64,000 nucleotides of DNA from Granulosicoccus sp036478595 (GCA_036478595.1 JAZGEF010000053.1:186001-250000); one strand, 5' to 3'. Shown: positions 44,465 to 53,441, numbered from the stretch's first letter. Numbers and translations are program-made. The notes: generated by a model not told the origin, from the sequence alone.

Positions 44465-45109
44465 ATGGCAGTAGATCTTAACGATGTTAGGCAAGAGTAC
44501 GCTAAGCCTGGTTTAAAGCTTGAGGATCTATCCGCGGATCCGTTGAACCAATTTCAACACTGGCTCGAAGCAGCTGTAGACAGTGGAATACATGAGCCAA
44601 ACGCCATGTGCTTGGCCACGGTGAATGCGGATGGCGCACCATCAACCAGAATCGTGCTGTTGAAGTATTTCTCCGAGAAGGGCCTCACTTTTTTTACAAA
44701 CTACGAGAGCCGCAAGGCGTTGGATATCGCGGTGAATGCTCAGGTGGCGGTGAATTTTCAATGGTTACCACTTCATCGCCAAGTCAATATCACGGGCGTT
44801 GCACAACGTGTCTGCAAAGCCGAGACAGTAAAATATTTCCTCAGCAGACCGTTTGCCAGTCAGTTAGGTGCCTGGTGCTCGCCGCAGAGTCAGGTTATCG
44901 CATCGCGAGCCGTGTTAGACGAAGCGTGGCATAAGATGAAACAGAAATACTCCCAAGGCGAGGTGCCGGTACCGGGTCATTGGGGTGGGTATCGTATTGA
45001 GCCAAGCTGCATTGATTTTTGGCAAGGCGGTGCAGGGCGGCTGCATGATCGCTTTCGATATAGTAAGGACGCAACGGGCGAATGGATGTGCCAGCGGATT
45101 GCACCGTAA
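44465..45109 (+). CDS. pdxH: Pyridoxamine 5'-phosphate oxidase
   Basis: 214 residues. FMN enzyme with AMCLATVNADGAPSTRIVLLK, FFTNYESRKALDI, FQWLPLHRQVNITGVAQRV, the SRPFASQLGAWCSPQSQVI block and the C-terminal RLHDRFRYSK and W-x-CQRIAP. It makes pyridoxal 5'-phosphate using oxygen. 53 bp after nnrS on the same strand; convergent with the DUF2478 gene. Confidence 0.96.
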   Translation: MAVDLNDVRQEYAKPGLKLEDLSADPLNQFQHWLEAAVDSGIHEPNAMCLATVNADGAPSTRIVLLKYFSEKGLTFFTNYESRKALDIAVNAQVAVNFQWLPLHRQVNITGVAQRVCKAETVKYFLSRPFASQLGAWCSPQSQVIASRAVLDEAWHKMKQKYSQGEVPVPGHWGGYRIEPSCIDFWQGGAGRLHDRFRYSKDATGEWMCQRIAP

Positions 45110-45142
45110 TATTAGCTACTCAGGTGATTATGCCGCTCAGCA

Positions 45143-45700
45143 TCACAAATCCGTCGTAGAAATTGCAGACTCACACCACAACTGGATATGGTTTTCACAA
45201 ACAGGCAGTGTTGTTACCCAATCGCCTCCGTAGTCAATCCATGCTTGCAAACTGGATTTTCTAACAGCGGTAAGCACCGGAATATCAAGCTCGATTGCTC
45301 GCTCCATTACACCGCGGAATCCACGGCCTTCTGATTCTTGTTTGCCAAATCGATTGACAAAAAGAAGATTGATATTTTCATTCAAGGCAGAACATTGATT
45401 CAAAGCCAATCTTTCAACCGCAGCAGTATCGATATTGCAGCTGATTGAGCCATTGCCAAGGTTTTGGGTTATGCGATGAAGCTCCCCTGTTTGAATGTCT
45501 TCGAGCCGCACACCACAACCGGTATCCACACCTGGAATCAAGCGCTGTCTTAATCCTGCCACCAACTGACCCTGATCTTGCAGATTGCTTATCACACGAT
45601 CAATGATCTCGTCGGAGCGATCTGCAGATTCGGTTACGATCGCGGCAATGCGTCTATCACTTTGTTGAGTAGAATTGTTCGTTGCTATTGATATGCTCAT
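45143..45700 (-). CDS. DUF2478 family protein
   Basis: 185 residues from ATG 45700 (TTG at 45706 is possible). Pattern: RIAAIVTESADRSDEII at the start, LVAGLRQRLIPGV, LLFVNRFGKQESEGRGFRGV and DIPVLTAVRKSSLQAW. DUF2478 proteins look like small NTPase-fold proteins and are usually found beside molybdate or nitrogen-oxide genes; the role is unknown. It lies ~19 bp downstream of hemN on the same strand, so it is probably co-transcribed from the FNR-type promoter. Confidence 0.85.
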   Translation of the reverse strand: MSISIATNNSTQQSDRRIAAIVTESADRSDEIIDRVISNLQDQGQLVAGLRQRLIPGVDTGCGVRLEDIQTGELHRITQNLGNGSISCNIDTAAVERLALNQCSALNENINLLFVNRFGKQESEGRGFRGVMERAIELDIPVLTAVRKSSLQAWIDYGGDWVTTLPVCENHIQLWCESAISTTDL

Positions 45701-45719
45701 TGCCAACTACCTTTTATTG

Positions 45720-47189
45720 CTATAGAACCTGTGAATAATTCCCGCGTTCAGCTTTATTTTGAAGAAATCGGTCAAACTGACTTGCGATCAATCGCAAAGT
45801 TTGCCGCCGACCACGTTCGGTAACCACAATGGCCTCATCCCTTAGCTCCACGTCACCGGTCGTAACCATGGCTTCCAGCGCTATTAATTCATCTTTGAAA
45901 TAACTTTCGAATTTAATCAAATGAGCAAGCTCGATGGCTGCCTTGTCTACGTAACCTTGGCACATTAGCGCCATGATGACAGCTTTTCGTACCAGATCAT
46001 CACGACTAAGCTCAAAACCTCTGTTCGTTGCAAGCACACCCTGATTTATGCGATCGATATAGTCATTAACGCCTCGACTGTTCTGGCTATAGCTAGCGCC
46101 AATTTGACTTATCGCGCTAGCGCCAAGTGCAATTAAGTCGTTTTCGGGTTGTGTGGAATAGCCTTGAAAATTGCGTTGCAATAGACCCGTTTTGTACGCA
46201 GTTGCCAGTTCATCATCGGGAATAGCAAAATGATCCATCCCAATATAAACGTAGCCAGCATCGTCCAACTTTTCATTGGTCATGGCGAAGATTTCCATCT
46301 TTTGTTCAGGCGACGGCAATTGCTCGTCTTTGATGAGTCGCTGAGCAGGAAAACGCGACGGCATGTGGGCATAGTTGTACAGCGCTATGCGCTCTGGCCG
46401 CATGTCTAAAACAGCGTCGACTGTCCTTGCATAGCTTTCCACTGTTTGCAAAGGCAAGCCATATATAAGATCGAAATTAGTCGATTCGAAACCCACTGCC
46501 CGGGCGCGGTCCAAAACACTTCGGGTTAGTTCGACCGATTGCACCCGATTAATGGCATGCTGAACCTGATCATCGAAATCTTGCACCCCCAAACTCATAC
46601 GATTAAAACCCTGTTCAGCTAGCATCTCTATCTTTTCGGCATCGACAGATCTTGGGTCGATTTCAATTGATATCTCTGCGCTTTCGGCAACATCGAATTG
46701 GCTACGTACGCCGTTCATAAGCGCACTGATCTCGCGCATGCTCAAAAACGTTGGTGTCCCGCCACCCCAATGCAGCTGGGTTAATCGACGACTGCCATGA
46801 AGGTGCTCGCTGATCAATGACATCTCATCGATCAACCGCCACACATACGGTAAAGATTTTTCTGGATATTGAGTTACCACCTTGTTGCATCCGCAAAAGT
46901 TACACTGTGATTTGCAAAAAGGTATATGCACGTAAACAGACAATGGTCCAGATCGAGCCCGTGTTCGCGACATGAGATGCCTTAAATAATCATCTGGGCC
47001 ATAGGCTTCGACAAACTGATCAGCAGTGGGATAGCTTGTATAGCGAGGAGCACGCAGATCTTTCGCATGGCGTAGCACGGTCGGATCGCAGCCATCAATG
47101 CGGGACGCTTTATCAGATTCGACAGTTGATTTCCCTGCTGTGGCGTGTAATTTGACCGTATTATCGGATGCTTGCATACTTTCGCTCAT
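45720..47189 (-). CDS. hemN: Oxygen-independent coproporphyrinogen III oxidase
   Basis: 489 residues from ATG 47189 (AGAGAAG upstream); an in-frame extension to 47384 crosses the FNR box and is not used. Radical-SAM cluster C-x3-C-x2-C-x-C at Cys92/96/99/101 (HIPFCKSQCNFCGC), HWGGGTPTFLS, EIDPRSVD, FNRMSLGVQDFDDQVQHAINR, DLIYGLPLQT and the C-terminal HemN domain. Decarboxylates coproporphyrinogen III under anoxia for heme synthesis. An FNR-type box is centred 55 bp upstream of the start. Confidence 0.96.
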   Translation of the reverse strand: MSESMQASDNTVKLHATAGKSTVESDKASRIDGCDPTVLRHAKDLRAPRYTSYPTADQFVEAYGPDDYLRHLMSRTRARSGPLSVYVHIPFCKSQCNFCGCNKVVTQYPEKSLPYVWRLIDEMSLISEHLHGSRRLTQLHWGGGTPTFLSMREISALMNGVRSQFDVAESAEISIEIDPRSVDAEKIEMLAEQGFNRMSLGVQDFDDQVQHAINRVQSVELTRSVLDRARAVGFESTNFDLIYGLPLQTVESYARTVDAVLDMRPERIALYNYAHMPSRFPAQRLIKDEQLPSPEQKMEIFAMTNEKLDDAGYVYIGMDHFAIPDDELATAYKTGLLQRNFQGYSTQPENDLIALGASAISQIGASYSQNSRGVNDYIDRINQGVLATNRGFELSRDDLVRKAVIMALMCQGYVDKAAIELAHLIKFESYFKDELIALEAMVTTGDVELRDEAIVVTERGRRQTLRLIASQFDRFLQNKAERGNYSQVL

Positions 47190-47237
47190 TGCTTCTCTGC
47201 ACAAACGTTCACTATCGCGTATAAAAGCTACTCTAAA

Positions 47238-47251
47238 TTGACTAAAATCAA
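47238..47251. promoter_or_regulatory. FNR-type box between hemN and fnr
   Basis: TTGACTAAAATCAA, one mismatch from TTGAT-N4-ATCAA. It lies in the divergent space, 48 bp before the hemN ATG and 71 bp before the fnr ATG, so it may activate hemN and autoregulate fnr. Confidence 0.75.
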
Positions 47252-47322
47252 TTATTCGAGTGTAGGCCGTCCGACAGGTGCGCTCATACAGAAACTTTTT
47301 CCAGAACGGTGGATTCGCTTCG

Positions 47323-48042
47323 ATGGCAATAGCACCCTTAAGCGCGCGGAATACCGGGAGCTGCAGCAATTGCAATTTGCGCAATCTGTGCGTGCCGGCT
47401 GGAATGTCGCCAGATGAACTTATACAACTGGAAGGGCTAGTCGCAACAAAACGCCATATTTGTCAGGGCGATGCATTGTTTCGTGCCGGCATTAGTTTTC
47501 AGTCTCTCTACGCGGTTCGCGCCGGGTGTTTCAAGACGTCAATGTACGGCGAGGAATCACGATCGCAAGTTATCGGTTTTCAGATTCCTGGGGATCTACT
47601 CGGCCTGGACGGTTTGACCGATGCAAAGCATCATGTTGATGCAATCGCACTTGTGGATAGCGAAGTTTGCGCCATCCCCTACGCCAGAATCACTCAGATA
47701 TCAAAAGAATGCCCGTCATTGCAACTGCAGTTAAACCGCATCATGAGCTGTGAAATTATCAAAGATCACGGAGTTATGATGCTTCTAGGCAGCATGCAGG
47801 CTAAAGAACGTCTGGCAACATTTCTGTTGAATTTTTCTGAACGGTTTAAATGCCTTGGTCATTCTCCAACAGAATTTAAGCTACACATGTCTCGTGAAGA
47901 TATTGGCAGTTATCTGGGTTTGAAGATCGAAACAATATCAAGAACGCTGACAAACCTTCAAACTGACGAGTTGATTAGCGTTAAAGGTAAACATATCAAT
48001 ATTCTCAATCTAGTAGGTCTGAAAGGTTTAATTGATAGGTAA
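47323..48042 (+). CDS. fnr: FNR-family oxygen-sensing transcription regulator
   Basis: 239 residues from ATG 47323; a GTG at 47278 is in frame but overlaps the promoter. N-terminal cysteines C14-x2-C17-x5-C23 plus a central Cys (RAGCFKT) are the 4Fe-4S ligands of FNR/ANR. cAMP-like beta-barrel, dimer helix, then a winged helix with recognition segment LKIETISRTLTNLQ; the E-x-x-S-R is that of TTGAT-binding members. Predicted to activate anaerobic genes when the cluster is intact. Divergent from hemN as in many gammaproteobacteria. Confidence 0.94.
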   Translation: MAIAPLSARNTGSCSNCNLRNLCVPAGMSPDELIQLEGLVATKRHICQGDALFRAGISFQSLYAVRAGCFKTSMYGEESRSQVIGFQIPGDLLGLDGLTDAKHHVDAIALVDSEVCAIPYARITQISKECPSLQLQLNRIMSCEIIKDHGVMMLLGSMQAKERLATFLLNFSERFKCLGHSPTEFKLHMSREDIGSYLGLKIETISRTLTNLQTDELISVKGKHINILNLVGLKGLIDR

Positions 48043-48171
48043 CGCTGTACACCAACATCAATTAGTTGCTCATGTTTTAGCCGACGATGTTTTGCGCTTG
48101 TGTGCGTTGGGTGCTGCAGTAGTGACGTTCAACTATGTTACTGGCTATGCGGAAGTAACGGTTGCAGGCAA

Positions 48172-48999
48172 CTAGCTGGAATCTACGTTGTCGGCATCGA
48201 CGAGTGCGAAATTCGGACTCTGACCAAGAAACTCTTTGGGATTGTTCAAGGAAATTTTTTCAATCGCTTGTCTGCAGTGGCCACGACGTTGCATTTCGAG
48301 TCGTGCCTTGGGAACGGCCAGTGGATCACTACAACCCCAGTCACCTGCGGAATTTATCCATATACGCTCATTGCCATACATTTCCACAATATCAGTCGCG
48401 CGTTGTGGCGTTAGTTTGGAGTCGGGATACAAGGTCATCCCAGCCCAAAACCCGCGGTTCAATACTTCCTCGACCGTATGCTCCTCAACATGGTCGATCA
48501 GCACACGGCCAGGATCGATTGATCCATGATTCTCCAGCGCATCTAGAATCAGTCGCGTTCCCTTGAGTTTATCTTCAAGGTGTGGCGTATGAACCAATAT
48601 CATCTGTTCATAATCGGCGGCTAGCTGAATTTGTTCTTCAAGAATGATCATCTCATTGCGCGTGTTTTTGTTTAGTCCTATTTCACCGATACCAAGCACG
48701 TTCGGTTTTTTCAAAAACTCGGGTATGAGAGAAATGACTTCGCGTGCAAAGCCTGGATCGTCAGCCTCTTTTGGATTGATGCACAGCCAGGAAAAATGTT
48801 GAATGCCAAACTGTGCCGCTCGCGCCGGTTCGCTCTCGGTAAGCACACGAAAATAGTCGTAAAAACCTTCTGCTGAGGCTCGGTCGTAGCCTGCCCAGAA
48901 TGCAGGTTCAGTTATCGCAATGCAACCGGATTGGGCCATACGTTGATAGTCATCAGTGGTTCGCGACACCATGTGAATATGCGGATCGATGTATTGCAT
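48172..48999 (-). CDS. TatD-family metal-dependent hydrolase
   Basis: 275 residues from ATG 48999, four bases after the stop of the small gene upstream. Amidohydrolase-type metal site: DPHIHM, Glu in VLGIGEIGLNKNTRNE, His in MILVHTPH, His in VLIDHVEEHT and Asp in INSAGDWGCSDPLAV. It differs from classic TatD DNases (for example GFWAGMTLYPDSKLTPQRA) and resembles the EboB-like branch seen in metabolite-traffic clusters, but no other ebo gene is present. Substrate unknown. Confidence 0.85.
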   Translation of the reverse strand: MQYIDPHIHMVSRTTDDYQRMAQSGCIAITEPAFWAGYDRASAEGFYDYFRVLTESEPARAAQFGIQHFSWLCINPKEADDPGFAREVISLIPEFLKKPNVLGIGEIGLNKNTRNEMIILEEQIQLAADYEQMILVHTPHLEDKLKGTRLILDALENHGSIDPGRVLIDHVEEHTVEEVLNRGFWAGMTLYPDSKLTPQRATDIVEMYGNERIWINSAGDWGCSDPLAVPKARLEMQRRGHCRQAIEKISLNNPKEFLGQSPNFALVDADNVDSS

Positions 49000-49003
49000 G
49001 CGG

Positions 49004-49369
49004 TCAGTTTTCTCTGTCTGTTTGTACCGACCCGGAGACGGTTGAGTTGTCCTGGTCGCTTTGCCGAACGGCACCGCTTGCGCCTTTTAATCCGTTAGCT
49101 GATTGTGGAATATGGTCACTTGAGTGGCTGAGCAACTCTAGAATACGCCGGGTTCGTTGCGATTGTCCGTCGGTTAGCAACGAGCAGGCGTGGCGTAGCG
49201 CGGAAATGCGAAAATCTTCGTCATTGGATTCAACGCCAGTACGATCGATGCGATCCAGAAATGCTGCGATATCCAAAAGCTTGGCTCGGTGTTCCAGAAA
49301 GTACAGATCGCTTAGTGCGTGGTGATCCAGTGCTGAGCCACTAGAATACAGAGCTTGATTTGAACTCAT
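49004..49369 (-). CDS. Small helical protein paired with the TatD-like hydrolase
   Basis: 121 residues from ATG 49369 (GGG upstream). The core (DLYFLEHRAKLLDIAAFLDR, ALRHACSLLTDGQ, RTRRILELLSHSSDHIPQ) looks like a conserved four-helix domain; the last ~30 residues are polar and poorly structured. It ends four bases before the hydrolase start, so the two are translated together. Function unknown; a partner or adaptor of the hydrolase is the simplest guess. Confidence 0.7.
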   Translation of the reverse strand: MSSNQALYSSGSALDHHALSDLYFLEHRAKLLDIAAFLDRIDRTGVESNDEDFRISALRHACSLLTDGQSQRTRRILELLSHSSDHIPQSANGLKGASGAVRQSDQDNSTVSGSVQTDREN

Positions 49370-49401
49370 CTTGAACCCGTTTTTATATCGTAACAAATTA
49401 G

Positions 49402-49422
49402 ACGGCCGCACGAAGTGCGGCC
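49402..49422. repeat. GC-rich perfect hairpin upstream of the small helical protein gene
   Basis: CGGCCGCAC GAA GTGCGGCCG, 9-bp stem with a 3-base loop. Seen on the minus strand it is in the 5' leader region of the 49369 gene (32 bp before ATG). Neither strand has a U-run, so it may be an attenuating or stabilising structure rather than a terminator. Confidence 0.6.
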
Positions 49423-49519
49423 GATTGTCAACCAGATGTACAAACTGGCATTAGTAGGCCGTTGAAGACTTTCTATAATATGGATCGATTAATTATAGAT
49501 AAGCGTTGATCCTTTAAAG

Positions 49520-49533
49520 TTGACATATATCAA
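49520..49533. promoter_or_regulatory. FNR/DNR-type box in the TatD-pair / ABC transporter spacer
   Basis: TTGACATATATCAA, one mismatch from TTGAT-N4-ATCAA. It lies ~150 bp before the minus-strand ATG at 49369 and ~230 bp before the plus-strand ATG at 49766. The remaining spacer (49423-49765) shows no gene. Confidence 0.6.
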
Positions 49534-49765
49534 GCGAATTGGATAATTTTTTCTCGCCTGAGCAACACAAACTACGCCAGAGTACCTGGGTTAATAAGCC
49601 ATCGCGCCACTTCTGCCAACAGATTTTCTTCGAGCTTAGGGCGCAGCACGCCGGCTCATTCAGCGATGATTTTGCCCAATATACTAATTGTTGAATCGCT
49701 GAGCTTGGTCCGACCCGTGGACACTGTTACTATCGGAGCATAATAAATGAACCGAGAACATCACT

Positions 49766-50608
49766 ATGAGACACGGACAAGGTATCAAAAGAACCGTCAT
49801 TCAAGCATTGATTGCCGGCGTCACGCTGGTGGCTACTTCAAACCTGTATGCCGCAGATTGTGCAGTGGGTAAAACCATGAAAGAGGGTGTGCTAACTATC
49901 GCTACAGGCAACCCAGCCTACTATCCATGGGTGATGGACAATGACCCCTCGTCTGGTCAAGGGTTTGAAGCGGCAGTAGCTTACGCTGTTGCTGAGCGCA
50001 TGGGTTTTGGTCAAGATAAAGTTGAATGGACATCAGCCTCTTTTGACCAATCAATCCAACCGGGTGTAAAAGATTTCGATTTTAATTTGCAACAGTTTTC
50101 TATCACCGAAGAGCGAGAAAAAGTCGTTGATTTCTCAGCGCCTTATTACTCTGCCCCTATGGCTGTATTAGTTAGACAATCAGCAGTTGAAAACGGCGCG
50201 GCACCAACTATTGAATCGTTGAAGACACTTATTTGGGGTATCGATTCGAACACAACCGCGTTAAAAATGATCCAGAATAATATTGCGCCTAGTAGCGCCC
50301 CACTTCTCTATGACGACAACATCAACGTTGTTGAAGCGATGAAAGCAAACCAGATTGATGCGGGTATGTTTGACCTACCCACTGCATTATATTTAGGTGG
50401 CGTTGTTCTCGAAGACGGCGTTGTACTCGGGCAGTTTCCAGCAGAGCGAACCGATGCGCCTGACCAATTCGGTTTGTTAATGGAAGACGGCAGTGCGCTC
50501 AAAGCCTGTGTTGACGAAGCGGTACTATCATTGACTGAAGATGGAACACTTGCAACTATAGAAGCACAGTGGCTGCAAGAAACAACGGGCGTCCCGCTAA
50601 TCAAATAG
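49766..50608 (+). CDS. Amino-acid ABC transporter substrate-binding protein (family 3)
   Basis: 280 residues with a signal peptide ending near LYA-ADC. Family 3 fold: GVLTIATGNPAYYPW, GFEAAVAYAVAERMGF, FNLQQFSITEEREKVVDFSAPYY, IDAGMFDLPTALYL and a C-terminal EDGTLATIEAQWL. It differs from the commonest amino-acid binders by having FNLQQFSI where they read DIV(I/A)AG(M/I)(T/S)IT. Polar amino acid or related solute likely. First gene of a three-gene operon. Confidence 0.92.
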   Translation: MRHGQGIKRTVIQALIAGVTLVATSNLYAADCAVGKTMKEGVLTIATGNPAYYPWVMDNDPSSGQGFEAAVAYAVAERMGFGQDKVEWTSASFDQSIQPGVKDFDFNLQQFSITEEREKVVDFSAPYYSAPMAVLVRQSAVENGAAPTIESLKTLIWGIDSNTTALKMIQNNIAPSSAPLLYDDNINVVEAMKANQIDAGMFDLPTALYLGGVVLEDGVVLGQFPAERTDAPDQFGLLMEDGSALKACVDEAVLSLTEDGTLATIEAQWLQETTGVPLIK

Positions 50609-50663
50609 TTTTAACCACCAGTAACCTAGTTGCATTTAGTGTAAATCGATAATACTCATTATC

Positions 50664-51485
50664 ATGATCAATCGCAGCGCTGCACGGGTCGCATACGACA
50701 AAAAACAGAAAACGAAGGGCGCGGTTATTGCCGCGCTCAGCTCGGTAGTAGTGCTTGTCGCTCTAGTGGTTCTAATACCAAAAGCCCCGGGCTGGGAGAA
50801 GGTTCAGGCCAGCTTCTTTAATGGCGAAATTTTAGTTTCAACGTTTCCATCGCTTTTAAAAGCCTTTCTTGTCGATATCGCTATTTTCCTCTGGTCACTA
50901 CCGGCCATTGCAGTACTTGGCTTACTGGTCGCGCTTGCTCGTGATCAAAAGTCCCCAGCCATGTTTCCATTACGTGCGCTGGCAATTGGCTATACCGATA
51001 TCTTTCGCGGCGTTCCGGTTATTCTGACTATCTTCCTTATCGGATTTGGCATTCCCGGCCTTGGCCTGCCTCGACCATGGAACAGCCCTTACATCTGGGG
51101 TTCAGTGGCACTGGTGTTGACGTACTCAGCTTACGTTGCCGAAGTCCTTCGTAGTGGCATAGAGTCTATTCATGAAAGCCAACGTAACGCGGGAAAATCA
51201 TTAGGCTTGAGTACATCTGATACGATGCGATTCGTTGTATTGCCACAGGCTCTACGAAGAGTTGTTCCTGCCAACATGAATATGCTGGTAGCGCTACAAA
51301 AAGATGTTGCTCTATTATCATTCATAGGCCCCGTAGAAATTCTACGACAAGCAGGTGTACACAAATCATTGCTGGCGAACTTCACGCCATACGTTGGTGC
51401 TGCCATCATATTTCTTGCCGTGACTATACCGGCAACTCGATACGCTGATTACCTGCTAGCAAAACAACATCGGGCGCGATCTTGA
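50664..51485 (+). CDS. Amino-acid ABC transporter permease
   Basis: 273 residues, about five to six membrane helices. His/Glu/Gln-type permease: TDIFRGVPVILTIFLIGFG, SAYVAEVLRSGIESIHESQR (EAA loop start), then AGKSLGLSTSDTMRFVVLPQALRRVVPAN. It acts as a homodimer with the ATPase. Its stop overlaps the ATPase start (TGATG). Confidence 0.94.
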   Translation: MINRSAARVAYDKKQKTKGAVIAALSSVVVLVALVVLIPKAPGWEKVQASFFNGEILVSTFPSLLKAFLVDIAIFLWSLPAIAVLGLLVALARDQKSPAMFPLRALAIGYTDIFRGVPVILTIFLIGFGIPGLGLPRPWNSPYIWGSVALVLTYSAYVAEVLRSGIESIHESQRNAGKSLGLSTSDTMRFVVLPQALRRVVPANMNMLVALQKDVALLSFIGPVEILRQAGVHKSLLANFTPYVGAAIIFLAVTIPATRYADYLLAKQHRARS

Positions 51486-52225
51486 TGGCTAAGACACGAC
51501 TGCATATTAAAGATGTGCATAAGGCGTTTGGTGATGCGCCAGTTTTAAAAGGCATAAACCTATCGGTAAACGAAGGTGAGATGGTTTGTCTTATAGGGTC
51601 ATCTGGGTCGGGCAAATCTACGCTTCTGCGATGTATCAACCTGTTAGAACCTATCGACAATGGGCAGATCATGTTCAATGGCAAAGACATATCAGAGCCA
51701 GGGCTTGACCCACAATCGGTGAGGCAAAAAATCGGTATGGTTTTTCAAAGCTACAATCTATTTCCGCACATGACAGCGCTAGACAATGTGATGTTAGCTC
51801 CACGCCGAGTGTTACGCGAACCACGTGAGCAATTGCTTACGCAGACAAAGGCGTTGTTTGAAAATTTTGGCTTAAGCGATCGCATGAACCACTACCCTGA
51901 TCAGTTATCCGGCGGACAGCAGCAACGTGTCGCGATTGTCCGTGCTCTGGCCATGAATCCTCAGATCATGTTGTTCGATGAGGTCACATCTGCACTCGAC
52001 CCAGAACTGATTGAAGAGGTGTTGAATGTGTTGCGACAGCTACGCAGGCAAGGCATGACAATGATATTGGCGACGCATGAAATTGGATTCGCTCGCGAAG
52101 CGGCTGATACAGTTTGCATGTTGGATGAAGGAAAAATAATAGAGCAGGCATCACCGGAAAAACTGTTCACTAATCCCTCCGAACCACGCACCAGGCAATT
52201 TTTATCGTCTGTGCTTAAGCAGTGA
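51485..52225 (+). CDS. Amino-acid ABC transporter ATP-binding protein
   Basis: 246 residues from the ATG overlapping the permease stop. Walker A GSSGSGKST, Q-loop VFQSYNLFPHMTALDNV, signature LSGGQQQRVAIVRALAMNP, Walker B MLFDEVTSALDPE, H-loop TMILATHEIGFA. GlnQ/HisP class. Energises uptake with the upstream permease and binding protein. Confidence 0.96.
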   Translation: MAKTRLHIKDVHKAFGDAPVLKGINLSVNEGEMVCLIGSSGSGKSTLLRCINLLEPIDNGQIMFNGKDISEPGLDPQSVRQKIGMVFQSYNLFPHMTALDNVMLAPRRVLREPREQLLTQTKALFENFGLSDRMNHYPDQLSGGQQQRVAIVRALAMNPQIMLFDEVTSALDPELIEEVLNVLRQLRRQGMTMILATHEIGFAREAADTVCMLDEGKIIEQASPEKLFTNPSEPRTRQFLSSVLKQ

Positions 52226-52376
52226 TGTGATTAAATTTTAATCTACCACTCACCAATCAATTGCCAGAAGAAGTTTGCAGGATTGGGAAATCCGCTTTTA
52301 GTGTTGGCTGGCTTCAGAAATCCCACGATCAACTATCTCCGCATTACGCAACATTTGATTAGGCTCTGTGAGTGCT

Positions 52377-53324
52377 TCAGGCTTTGGATTGCGTACGGGC
52401 CGTATGGGTGTCTTGATCAGGTTGATATGCATCTGAGTGCGGGCGTGTTTCAGGTTGATCCGGTAGCCCGTGTAACAAGATCATGCCGTCGGTATGATTG
52501 GAATAAGCTTCAAACACATATTCTGTCCAATAAAGCGGCTCAGGGCCGAATTTCATGAAGTTGTAGAAATCCTGTTCAGGATTTCCCCCCTTGGCCTTTG
52601 CAAGCATACGCTCGATACTTGCCAGCCAATGAGCGAGGTGGGTGTGCGGATGCATGACATAGGGCGTGTTGAAGTTCACATGAACCCCGGGAAGCTTGTT
52701 GTTAGGCGGCAGAAGTCGGGTGTACCAGATTTCACCAAGTTTGCCGTTGTAGCCGGTGGCATTTAATGCCCGTACTTCTCTGTTTGTCCACAGTTCGCGT
52801 AGCAGTAGGGTGTTACCGTCGGTGCCTCGGTGCTCGTAGACACTGCAGCGGGAATTTGCCAGTTTTCCTGCTAATTCCAGGAAGACGGCGTTCATGCCGG
52901 TTTTTCGGGCAACGGCAATCGATATCGTTGTGAGTGTTTCGCGCCCTAGTCCAAACGCAACATCGTATTGCGCCCAATTGGTATAAAAAGAATTGGTGAG
53001 CGGGGAGATCGGTGGGCCTTCAGGCGTGTAAAGATCTTTGGCTACTTCAAATTGGTCGTAGAAACGATGCTGTGGAGGTAGCGGCAGCAGGATTTCAGCT
53101 ATCACACTCAGGTGGTTCTGCACCAATGTATAAAGTGCAAAACAGGGCGGTAGTAGAGCCAATGTTTCGTCACGGATAAGGGTGTTTTCAAGATCAGCGA
53201 CGTGCTTTCGGCTAGCACGTACAGCGGACAGGTCAATAACTTTGGCTTTAGCGTCCCGGTCCAGGCGTTTGAGCACTTTGTCTGCTATGGGCTGTCGAAT
53301 CCTTTTTGTCGCCTTTGATCGCAT
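52377..53324 (-). CDS. Conserved-looking protein of unknown function
   Basis: 315 residues, soluble, no signal peptide. Notable stretches: a basic N-terminus, LPPCFALYTLVQNHLSVIAEILLP, YTNWAQYDVAFGLGRETLTT, GVHVNFNTPYVMHPHTHLAHW and TEYVFEAYSNHTDGMILLHG. The paired HPHTH and NHTD segments could bind a metal but match no family I know. It is divergent from the RND pump genes; between them is a perfect 12-bp palindrome. Confidence 0.7.
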   Translation of the reverse strand: MRSKATKRIRQPIADKVLKRLDRDAKAKVIDLSAVRASRKHVADLENTLIRDETLALLPPCFALYTLVQNHLSVIAEILLPLPPQHRFYDQFEVAKDLYTPEGPPISPLTNSFYTNWAQYDVAFGLGRETLTTISIAVARKTGMNAVFLELAGKLANSRCSVYEHRGTDGNTLLLRELWTNREVRALNATGYNGKLGEIWYTRLLPPNNKLPGVHVNFNTPYVMHPHTHLAHWLASIERMLAKAKGGNPEQDFYNFMKFGPEPLYWTEYVFEAYSNHTDGMILLHGLPDQPETRPHSDAYQPDQDTHTARTQSKA

Positions 53325-53363
53325 GATCGGGTTGATGACACATGTTGTGGGCTGCGTGTGCTG

Positions 53364-53375
53364 TATTGTACAATA
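53364..53375. promoter_or_regulatory. 12-bp palindrome in a divergent promoter region
   Basis: TATTGTACAATA, fully self-complementary, 40 bp before the minus-strand ATG at 53324 and 66 bp before the pump ATG at 53442. It could be a TetR- or MarR-type operator, though no such regulator gene adjoins. Confidence 0.4.
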
Positions 53376-53441
53376 GGTATTTGTGGCCGCGCGTTATTTG
53401 CAGGCCGATGGGCTGTTGTTATCACTGGTTTTTGGGAGCAA

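Noticed and set aside
48172..49369. Full ebo metabolite-traffic cluster
   Set aside because: Only a TatD-like hydrolase and a small helical protein are present; no UbiA-like, TIM-barrel or dehydroquinate-synthase-like ebo genes.
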